Shown: positions 1 through 5,424 of the stretch, one piece after another
Layout of the letters: each line of letters begins with the position of its first letter
How positions within the stretch are numbered: the first letter of the stretch is position 1
The notes under the pieces: model-generated
What the model saw: only the letters and a program-made list of their open reading frames with translations
What the model was told of the DNA's origin: nothing
Database searches by the model: none
Origin: an uncultured Eubacteriales bacterium
GTDB taxonomy: Bacteria > Bacillota > Clostridia > Peptostreptococcales > Anaerovoracaceae
Assembly: GCA_900545135.1 (NCBI GenBank)
Contig: UQXL01000047.1
Location: forward strand, 1-7,157
Direction: 5' to 3'
DNA length: 7,157 nucleotides
Program-made: the position numbers and the translations under genes

Positions 1-1
1 T

Positions 2-205
2 GCCCGTAGAGCCGATAAAATAAGGCTTTGCGGACATTTAAGAAGATATAAAAAGATAGTCAAAAAGACATATATAACTTCTGCTAAAAATATGTATTCT
101 ATTGTTTCAAAATTGGAAGAAAGCGGCTATGCTTTAGATAGCGGTAGAAAAATTCATAACAATTCCGGACGACCAAGCAGATTTATAATGTTAAACTTTT
201 GGTAA
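2..205 (+). CDS. C-terminal fragment of an unidentified protein, winged-helix-like
   Basis: The reading frame is open from the left edge to a TAA at 203-205, giving 67 residues; the start lies outside the window. The fragment is Lys/Arg-rich. Its second half reads like the recognition helix and wing of a winged helix-turn-helix: SAKNMYSIVSKLEESGY, then a short basic turn containing GRPSRF, ending in FIMLNFW. That pattern (helix with 'KLEESGY', then a 'GRPS' wing) is common in MarR-like and replication or mobile-element DNA-binding proteins. I cannot name the family. The stretch is clearly richer in A+T than the rest of the window, which may mean transferred DNA. A strong terminator follows 14 bp after the stop, which supports a real gene end. 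Confidence 0.5.
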   Translation, partial: ARRADKIRLCGHLRRYKKIVKKTYITSAKNMYSIVSKLEESGYALDSGRKIHNNSGRPSRFIMLNFW

Positions 206-218
206 TATAAAATAAAGT

Positions 219-249
219 AAAGCACCCTCGGTACGAGGGTGCTTTTTAT
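219..249 (+). terminator. Rho-independent terminator, probably bidirectional
   Basis: A perfect 10-bp stem (AGCACCCTCG at 221-230 and CGAGGGTGCT at 234-243) with a 3-nt GTA loop is followed by TTTTTATTTT. The stem can extend by two A-T pairs. It ends the left-edge gene. On the minus strand a T-rich tail also follows the stem, so it may also end the convergent LysR-type gene whose stop codon is at 273. Confidence 0.9.
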
Positions 250-272
250 TTTCACTATGCTGCTACGCGATT

Positions 273-1160
273 TCATTTTCCGATATGCTTAAGCAACAGC
301 TCCAGAAAGAGGTTCATCTGCGGAGTGACGCATTTGTTTTTATGATATACGAGCTGACCCCACATGGTGATTTCATCACATTCCGTATCTAAAATTGTGA
401 GCTTGCCGTTCTCTATGTAATCGCTCACGACGTATTCGGGCAGAAACGAAATCGCTTTGTTTTTCAGGAGAAATTCTGTGATAACGTCCGTGTTTCCGAC
501 CTCCCAGAAAGGGTGAAGTTCATATCCCTTAGCTGCCAACAATTGTTCCACAGCGTAGCGGTAGCTTATATCACGTTCTGTAAGGCAAAGAGGCTCTTTG
601 AGCAGCTGTTCGAGGGGAATCTGCTTTTGATCTGCCAAGGGGGAGTCGGCCGAAGCGATAAAAGATATTTTCTGCGGCTTTTCCGAAACCTTGACCCACT
701 CCGGGAAATAGAATTTTTCGTCAAGAAAATACAAGACGTCGACGTCATTTTGTCTGAGCATGTTGAATAAATCGGGCGTAGAAGCGGTGTGAGTGCTGAT
801 TTCGACGCGGGGGCAAAGCTCGCTGAACTCCATGACGACAGGGGGAAGAATACTGATAACGTAAGATTCGCACGTGCCGATACGCAGGGTTCCCGAGATC
901 TGATCTGGCTCCTGCGCGATGTTTTCGGCCTTTTCGACGGAATTAAGTATTTCAAGGGCGTAAGGCAAGAGCCTTTCCCCGGCTTGCGTCAATTTTACCT
1001 GCTTTCAGATTCGCTCAAATAGCTGAACGCGCAGCTCGGATTCAAGCTGTTTTATCTGCATGGTGACGGCAGACTGAGAATAGCCCAGCTGTTTTGCTGT
1101 CTTTGAAAAATTTTGCAACTCAGCAATGCGGACAAAAGTTATAAGGTTTCTTATCTCCAT
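273..1160 (-). pseudogene. LysR-type transcriptional regulator, interrupted by an in-frame TGA
   Basis: Read from ATG at 1160, behind a GAGGAGGG ribosome site, the protein begins MEIRNLITFVRIAELQNFSK and continues with a classical LysR winged helix: TAKQLGYSQSAVTMQIKQLE, then LFERI. Codon 52 (1005-1007) is TGA. After it the same frame continues KQVKLTQAGERLLPYALEIL and on through the effector-binding domain to TGA at 273. LysR proteins usually have Gly at this position (LFERxGKxVxLTxAGE), so a GGA-to-TGA change explains it. The restored length would be 295 residues, normal for the family. Re-initiation at TTG 992, with a weak AGG upstream, could yield a 239-residue effector domain lacking the HTH, but that product could not bind DNA as a normal LysR protein. 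The gene is divergent from the decarboxylase and was probably its regulator. A sequencing error at one base is the main alternative. Confidence 0.87.
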
Positions 1161-1227
1161 GATGTTTCCCTCCTCATAAAGTTCTGATTTCCAACGATGT
1201 TTTATTCCCAGCGGCGCTTCGTCTATA

Positions 1228-1244
1228 GTTCAAAAATTTTGAAC
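1228..1244. promoter_or_regulatory. Palindromic LysR-type operator
   Basis: The site is GTTCAAAA-A-TTTTGAAC, a perfect inverted repeat of two 8-bp arms around a single A. It contains the T-N11-A core typical of LysR-type binding sites. It lies between the divergent regulator and decarboxylase genes, centred at 1236. That is about 65 bp upstream of the predicted decarboxylase transcription start near 1301, the classical position of a LysR recognition site. Assignment to this particular regulator is inferred from position. Confidence 0.65.
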
Positions 1245-1265
1245 GTATTTATAAAAACCATGAAT

Positions 1266-1294
1266 TTTACAATCATTAAATTTCATAGTAACAT
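1266..1294 (+). promoter_or_regulatory. Candidate sigma-70-type promoter of the decarboxylase gene
   Basis: TTTACA (1266-1271), a 17-bp spacer and TAACAT (1289-1294) match the -35/-10 consensus at five and four of six positions. Transcription would begin near 1301, leaving a leader of about 26 nt before the ATG at 1327, which has AAGGAGGG at 1312-1319. An imperfect inverted repeat (1260-1286) overlaps the -35 element and part of the spacer. The weak -10 suits a promoter that needs an activator. Confidence 0.5.
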
Positions 1295-1326
1295 TGTTTT
1301 TAGAGAAAATCAAGGAGGGAAATGCT

Positions 1327-2213
1327 ATGCGTAAAGAACTAAGAGAGCAGAACGAACAAATCGGTGCGTTGGTGAGAGAGTTTACGTCGCAGGCAGTCGA
1401 CTTTTATAATAACATTGAAAAATATTCCGTGTGCCGTTTGGCGGAAAAAGGCACCTCTGAATCGCTGAAAGATATGGAAATACGGGAAGCGTCGATCCGC
1501 TTTTGGGTATTGCCGCGCTGTGCAGGGAGTACGATATGTGGATGCACGTCGACGGCGCTTTTGGGGCTTCCGCCCTGCTTTCCGATAAATACAGGAAAAA
1601 ATTATCGGGAATCGAGCTTTCGGACAGCTTGAGCTGGGATGCGCATAAATGGATGAGGCAGACTTACAGTTGCAGCGTCGTTTTGGTGCGTGATAAATCA
1701 CGCCTTGTTCAGAGCTTTGCTGCTCATCCTGAATATTTGAAAGACGCGGAAACTTCGGAGGACAATGTTGAATTCTGGGGCTTGGGGCCTGAGTTGACTC
1801 GTCCGGCGCAAGGTTTAAAGCTGTGGCTTACTTTGCAAGTTCTTGGAAAGGCTGAAATGGGTCGAACCATCGAATATGGCTGCCACATGGCGGAGCTTGC
1901 AGAAAAATTGATTCGTGAAAGTAAAGGCTGGGAAATCGTATCACCGGCGCAGCTGGGGATCGTGAATTTCCGATATATAGCCGACGGAACGCTTTCCGAA
2001 AAAGAGACGGACAGAATAAATGCCGAGATTTCAAAGGAAATCACCGAAAGCGGATTCGCACAGGTGTTCACTACGGAGCTGAGAGGTAAAAAGGTTCTGA
2101 GAATGTGCATTATCAATCCGGAGACTACGGAACAGGATATTTGTGATACGATAAACAGGATGAAAAATTCCGACGCTGTGGACAAAATAAGCCGTCTGCA
2201 GGAAAGCGCTTAA
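1327..2213 (+). pseudogene. Group II PLP-dependent aromatic amino-acid decarboxylase, internal deletion with frame change
   Basis: The ATG at 1327 follows a strong ribosome site. The first 52 codons encode a decarboxylase-like N-terminus ending SESLKDMEI. From 1482 the family sequence resumes in another frame, as TGSVDPLLGIAALC, and runs 243 residues to TAA at 2211-2213. This part holds the cofactor Asp (MHVDGAFGAS), the Schiff-base Lys (SWDAHKWM) and C-terminal blocks ELTRPAQGLKLWLTLQVLG and WEIVSPAQ. From memory these closely match Ruminococcus gnavus tryptophan decarboxylase, which makes tryptamine. Relative to a family length of about 480-490 residues, some 165-190 are missing between the blocks, including the cofactor-phosphate loop and the His that stacks on PLP. 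The N-terminal frame runs out of frame to a stop at 1632. No active enzyme is expected. Substrate (Trp, Phe or Tyr) cannot be fixed from the remnant. Confidence 0.9.
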
Positions 2214-2216
2214 AAT

Positions 2217-2257
2217 ATGAAAAACAACAAATCCCCGCAGAGCCTATGCGGGGATTT
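2217..2257 (-). terminator. Rho-independent terminator of the dhaL-dhaK-lsrF-VOC operon
   Basis: An 11-bp perfect stem (2229-2239 pairs with 2247-2257, core ATCCCCGCA/TGCGGGGAT) encloses a 7-nt loop. On the minus strand it is followed by a T-rich run (TTGTTGTTTT) and begins about 26 nt after the VOC stop codon. The plus-strand decarboxylase remnant ends 15 nt before it, so it may also work in that direction, but the downstream T-run there is poor. Confidence 0.85.
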
Positions 2258-2283
2258 ATCGTATCGATTAAAGTTTTGATTTT

Positions 2284-2604
2284 TTAGTTTTCTTCGTACA
2301 GCTCCAGAATAGCACCGTCTTTCCACACGAAAGCGAGACGGTCTTTCTCGTTGGCCATCATAGGGTCAACGATGACGCCGTCCGCCTCCGCGACGTATTT
2401 TTCCAGATCGTCTACCTTGTAGGCAACGTGAGGATTTCTGTGCAGAACCTCAGGGAACGGAGTTCCCTCCTCGAATTTCAGATATTCGATTTTATATTCG
2501 TAGTCGTCTACGTTGCTTACCCAGAACTTTGCCCCCTCGTTGTAAACCATACCTTGTTTCTTGTTGGTGATAGGAATACCTATGTGCATATATTCTACTG
2601 CCAT
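2284..2604 (-). CDS. Small VOC (glyoxalase-fold) superfamily protein
   Basis: This 106-residue protein starts at ATG 2604 behind AAGGAGAG and ends in TAA. Its pattern fits one VOC chain made of two beta-alpha-beta-beta-beta modules. Residues 5-12 (YMHIGIPI) carry a His at the usual first metal position, residues 58-64 (PHVAYKV) a second His followed by a short helix (DDLEKYVAEADG), and residues 98-103 (AILELY) the usual Glu near the C-terminus. H7, H59 and E101 are therefore candidate metal ligands. VOC enzymes include glyoxalase I, isomerases, epimerases and dioxygenases, usually acting on dicarbonyl or hydroxy-carbonyl compounds; the specific reaction cannot be read here. It is the last gene of the operon, 44 nt after lsrF, so its substrate is probably an intermediate of the same pathway. 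No signal peptide is seen, so it should be cytosolic. Confidence 0.85.
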   Translation of the reverse strand: MAVEYMHIGIPITNKKQGMVYNEGAKFWVSNVDDYEYKIEYLKFEEGTPFPEVLHRNPHVAYKVDDLEKYVAEADGVIVDPMMANEKDRLAFVWKDGAILELYEEN

Positions 2605-2648
2605 GATGAATCTCTCCTTTCTGCGTGTTACAGTTTCGCGTGCCGCTA

Positions 2649-3533
2649 CTATTTTGCATTTTTGATTGTCTCGTATACATCGTAAGCCTGAGCAGGAGTG
2701 TAGCCCTCGTGAACTACTTTTCCGATGGCAACTGCCATTCCGGCAGGAGAATCGGACTGGAAGATGTTTCTTCCCATGTCCACTCCGTGAGCGCCTTCTG
2801 TGATAGCTCTGTAAGCCATCTCCAGAGCCTCCATTTCAGGAAGCTTTTTGCCTCCTGCGATGACTATGGGCACTGGGCACGCCGCCGCGACTCTTTCGAA
2901 TCCCTCGCAGTAATAGCTCTTGACTATGTTAGCTCCTGTTTCTGCCAGAACACGGGTCGCAAGCTGGAAGAACTTTTCGGTACGTTCCATTTCTTTTCCT
3001 ACAGCTACGACTCCTAAAGTCGGAATACCATAGCGTGTGCCGGCGTCGGCGGTTCTTGCCAGAAGCTCAAGTGAGCGGGATTCTCCGGCTGAACCGATAA
3101 AGGTCTGCACTGCCATACAGTCTGCGTTCATGCGGATAGCGTTTTCTATATCGCAGGAAATTCCTCCTCCGTTAGACATGTCGTCGAATAAAACAGTTGA
3201 GTCATAAGTTACACGCACGCATTTGGCCACCTGGGCGGTAGGTGAAATGCAGGAGCGAATAACTCCCCTCGTTCCCATCAGAACATCTACATAAGGGAAC
3301 AGTGACGGGATGACAATGTCTATGCGTTCAAGACCTGCGGTAGGCCCCATTATGTATCCGTGGTCAAAGGCCAGCATGACGGTGTTGCCTGATTTAGGAC
3401 TGAATAAGCGGGCCATGCGGTTTTTCATTCCCCAGTCGCAATGGGATGCGCCTTTGACATAAAAACTTTCATGAGCGGCGGGAACGTTGAGATAGTATTC
3501 CTTTGCCGCCTTGTTTCCTACATTGTCTGCCAT
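2649..3533 (-). CDS. lsrF: LsrF-like class I aldolase/thiolase (DeoC/FbaB/DhnA family)
   Basis: At 294 residues it has the length of Escherichia coli LsrF (291) and matches it along its whole length from memory: CDWGMKNRMARLF (32-44), VMLAFDHGYIMGPTAGLERID (52-72), VLMGTRGVIRS (84-94), VKSYYCEGFERV (204-215), CPVPIVIAGGKKLP (219-232) and GVDMGRNIFQSDSP (250-263). K205 in VKSYY aligns with the LsrF catalytic Lys203; the DHG motif is at 57-59. In enterics LsrF transfers the acetyl group of 3-hydroxy-2,4-pentanedione-5-phosphate to CoA, giving acetyl-CoA and DHAP, the last step of AI-2 breakdown. The related DhnA-type fructose-bisphosphate aldolases use the same fold and Lys, so another DHAP-forming aldol cleavage is possible. 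The start at 3533 is set by an AAGGAG inside the end of dhaK, so the two genes are tightly coupled. The stop is TAG. No lsrK, lsrG, lsr transporter or lsrR is present nearby. Confidence 0.88.
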   Translation of the reverse strand: MADNVGNKAAKEYYLNVPAAHESFYVKGASHCDWGMKNRMARLFSPKSGNTVMLAFDHGYIMGPTAGLERIDIVIPSLFPYVDVLMGTRGVIRSCISPTAQVAKCVRVTYDSTVLFDDMSNGGGISCDIENAIRMNADCMAVQTFIGSAGESRSLELLARTADAGTRYGIPTLGVVAVGKEMERTEKFFQLATRVLAETGANIVKSYYCEGFERVAAACPVPIVIAGGKKLPEMEALEMAYRAITEGAHGVDMGRNIFQSDSPAGMAVAIGKVVHEGYTPAQAYDVYETIKNAK

Positions 3534-3538
3534 TTTGA

Positions 3539-4534
3539 TTACTCCTTAAAGAATGATGGTGTGTGAGCCGGCGTGTTCCACAGGGCTTCGATTTCATCGT
3601 CCCATTTTGCCAGGTTCATCTGGAAACCGCCCGCTTCCTGCACGGTCAGGATTTCGCCGACCATATTGCCGACAACTTCCACGCCTTTTTCTTTCAGATA
3701 TTCCACAGTGTCTTTGTAGAGAACCAGCATTTCCATCATCGTAGTCGCGCCGCAGCCGTTGATCATTGCAAACGCTTTGTCTCCTGCCTTAAGACCGATT
3801 TTTTCCATCAGAGGCTTGGCGATAGCTGCAACGGTTTCCTTTGAGCTCAGCATAGGAACGCGTACTCCGCCGCCTTCGCCGTGCTGGCCTGCGCCGATTT
3901 CCATGAGGTCTGTATCCTGCAGATCGCCGAAGGACATGCCGTTCTGAGGATGAGTGGCGTCTGTTACTTTAACTGTTACGGAAGCCATATTGTCTGCGTA
4001 TTTCTGAGCGATGTCGGCGACCTCATCAAGGGTTTTTCCTGCCGCCGCTGCCGCTGCCGCTACGTGGTACAGAGCTACGGCTCCTGCCAGACCTCTCTGG
4101 TTGTCTTCTCCGTTAGGGTCATACTGGATTTCTTCGCCGGTGATGACCTGGCGAACGTTCATGCCGGCTTTCTTTGCCAGCTTCATGGCCTGCTTGCCGG
4201 CAAGCTGGTCACCAGCATAGTTGAGGGTGAGAAGCAGTACGCCGTGACCCTTGTCGGCTTTCTGCATGGCCTCAAATACCAGTTGTCCCGACGGAGCGGC
4301 GAATATGTCGCCCACTACCTGAATATCGAGCATGCCTTTTCCTACGAATCCGGCCTGAGCAGGCTCGTGTCCGGAACCTCCGTAGGTGACTACTGTAACG
4401 CGGTCGGCGTTTGCAAGGTCTTTGCTGATCACGAGGTGGCCTTCAACGTCTAAAATGTCTTTGTTGGCCAGGCCGAGGCCTACCAGCAGTTCATCGGTTA
4501 CGGTTTCCGGGCTGTTGATAAATTTTTTCATCAT
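3539..4534 (-). CDS. dhaK: Dihydroxyacetone kinase, substrate-binding subunit DhaK
   Basis: The 331-residue protein aligns with Escherichia coli DhaK almost without offset. GGSGHEP is at 52-58 (H56 is the general acid/base), NYAGD ends at D109, and GAGQHGEGG places the substrate-binding His at 218; these match H56, D109 and H218 of the E. coli enzyme. H218 forms the hemiaminal bond with the ketone of dihydroxyacetone. The C-terminal DAK domain continues through INGCGATTMMEML (259-270) to LWNTPAHTP. A run of seven alanines at 159-165 sits in a helical stretch and looks harmless. The start is ATG 4534 with AAAGGAGAA upstream; a second ATG follows directly. DhaK holds the substrate while DhaL supplies the phosphate. 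All substrate-binding residues are intact, so a dihydroxyacetone or similar short hydroxyketone substrate is likely. It follows dhaL after an unusually long gap and precedes lsrF by 5 nt. Confidence 0.95.
   Translation of the reverse strand: MMKKFINSPETVTDELLVGLGLANKDILDVEGHLVISKDLANADRVTVVTYGGSGHEPAQAGFVGKGMLDIQVVGDIFAAPSGQLVFEAMQKADKGHGVLLLTLNYAGDQLAGKQAMKLAKKAGMNVRQVITGEEIQYDPNGEDNQRGLAGAVALYHVAAAAAAAGKTLDEVADIAQKYADNMASVTVKVTDATHPQNGMSFGDLQDTDLMEIGAGQHGEGGGVRVPMLSSKETVAAIAKPLMEKIGLKAGDKAFAMINGCGATTMMEMLVLYKDTVEYLKEKGVEVVGNMVGEILTVQEAGGFQMNLAKWDDEIEALWNTPAHTPSFFKE
3542..3547 (-). promoter_or_regulatory. Ribosome binding site of the lsrF-like gene inside the end of dhaK
   Basis: AAGGAG forms the last two sense codons (Lys-Glu) of dhaK, immediately before its TAA. 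The lsrF ATG follows 8 nt after the motif and 5 nt after the stop codon. This fixes the lsrF start and implies that the two proteins are translated in a coupled way. Confidence 0.85.
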
Positions 4535-4685
4535 TTTAAAAATTCTCCTTTACGTTGATTATGAAATTAAACTCAGAGGAGCCTAGCCTTGAAAGTGAAA
4601 ACCTCGGATGCTTTGCGCATAGCTGACGGCTTGGCTTTCCCTCTTGCTCTGCCCTGCTTTAGAACAGAAGATTTTCAAAAATCAG
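4535..4685 (-). other. Spacer between dhaL and dhaK, no gene recognised
   Basis: These 151 nt separate two genes that are usually adjacent or nearly so. I see the dhaK ribosome site near the dhaK end and a small A+T-rich inverted repeat (GATTTTTGAAAATC, about 4669-4682) just after dhaL. I find no terminator with a proper T-run, no convincing promoter and no small reading frame with a ribosome site. A processing site or a modest attenuator is possible but not supported. Confidence 0.4.
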
Positions 4686-5294
4686 TTATTGCGCCATGCC
4701 CTTGAAAAAGTAGGCCATGGACATCGCGCCAGCATCAGGTGTGCCGATGGTTTTTTCGCCGTAGCTCTTAGCACGGCCGAATTTTGACGGGAAGTTTTTG
4801 CTGTTTTCAGCGCCGTCCCATGCGGCTTTTGCAGCAGCGTCAAAGAGCTCGGCTTCGCTATCGCCTCCGTATGAAGAAATCGCTTCCGTCGCAGGAATGA
4901 GAGCGTCCATCATAGTCTTGTCTCCGACTTTTGCTCCTGACATGTCGTCGAGTTCTTCAAAGGCGCGGGCAAACATGGTTTTAAGCTGAGCAGTGTCCAT
5001 TTCTCCTGCTTCAGGCGCGCCCTCCTGCATGCCGTCCAGCCAGGTGTTCCACAGAGGGACTGCGCTGCCTCCGTTCAGGGACATTACAGCCATGGCCGCA
5101 TCGTCCAATGTTTCTTTTATATCACCCTCTGCTTCAACCAGCGCCTTGACGATTGCATTGCAAATCTTGACCATTGTGAATCCGTGGTCTGCATCGCCGA
5201 ATTTAGCGTCTATATCTGTCAGTTCGGCTTCGGCGGCAATAACGGTGCTGCAGCCGTTTTTTATTCTGAGGATAAGTTCTTCTTTATTGATCAT
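4686..5294 (-). CDS. dhaL: Dihydroxyacetone kinase, nucleotide-binding subunit DhaL
   Basis: This 202-residue DAK2-domain protein has the family's normal length. The Mg-nucleotide aspartates are D29, D34 and D36 in DIDAKFGDADHG (27-38). Further family motifs are GDKTMMDALIPA (124-135), KFGRAKSYGEKTIG (171-184) and TPDAGAMSM (185-193). The phosphate loop, usually GGASGPL, here reads GGSAVPL (75-81), so its middle differs from the textbook form. In PTS-linked enzymes DhaL carries a bound ADP that DhaM rephosphorylates; no dhaM is in the window, so the phosphate donor is unknown. It starts at ATG 5294 behind GAGGTGA and ends TAA. It is the first gene of the operon, with a promoter directly upstream; the order L-K is reversed relative to E. 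coli dhaKLM. I am confident of the family and less sure of the exact substrate. Confidence 0.93.
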   Translation of the reverse strand: MINKEELILRIKNGCSTVIAAEAELTDIDAKFGDADHGFTMVKICNAIVKALVEAEGDIKETLDDAAMAVMSLNGGSAVPLWNTWLDGMQEGAPEAGEMDTAQLKTMFARAFEELDDMSGAKVGDKTMMDALIPATEAISSYGGDSEAELFDAAAKAAWDGAENSKNFPSKFGRAKSYGEKTIGTPDAGAMSMAYFFKGMAQ

Positions 5295-5346
5295 TGAATC
5301 ACCTCGCTTCGGTCTTTACAAATTTTAACTTTTATCTTCTAACAAA

Positions 5347-5375
5347 AATCTAACACGCAACGAATTTGAAGTCAA
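5347..5375 (-). promoter_or_regulatory. Sigma-70-type promoter of the dhaL operon
   Basis: On the minus strand TTGACT (5370-5375), a spacer of exactly 17 bp and TAGATT (5347-5352) match the consensus at five and four of six positions. Transcription should start near 5340, about 46 nt before the dhaL ATG. No obvious operator palindrome is seen beside it. It lies between the end of the MalY-type gene and dhaL, so the four-gene operon can be transcribed independently. No clear terminator separates the two units, so read-through from upstream is possible. Confidence 0.65.
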
Positions 5376-5424
5376 TAAGTTTTGGATCCTTAGATAGCTA
5401 ATAAACAGTTTTTTAGACGACGGC

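Noticed and set aside
1005..1007. TGA read as glycine (recoded genetic code), because the expected residue is Gly
   Set aside because: No other gene in the window has an internal TGA, the LysR frame itself ends at a TGA where family length is reached, and the adjacent decarboxylase is broken by a deletion, so ordinary gene decay is simpler.
1503..2213. A complete separate 236-residue decarboxylase starting at TTG 1503
   Set aside because: The family sequence continues upstream of 1503 in the same frame (TGSVDP from 1482) and the TTG has no ribosome site, so it is the 3' part of a deleted gene.
4040..4062. Short GCC/GCT run in dhaK as a phase-variable repeat
   Set aside because: It is only a seven-alanine stretch with mixed codons in a helix; changes in whole codons would keep the frame, and no evidence of expansion is visible.
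3881..4453. 190-residue plus-strand frame opposite dhaK
   Set aside because: It has no recognisable family or ribosome site, and it lies wholly antisense to a strongly supported dhaK.
5395..5420. Terminator between the MalY-type gene and dhaL
   Set aside because: The A+T-rich inverted repeat here is short and mismatched and has no G+C stem, so it was not called.
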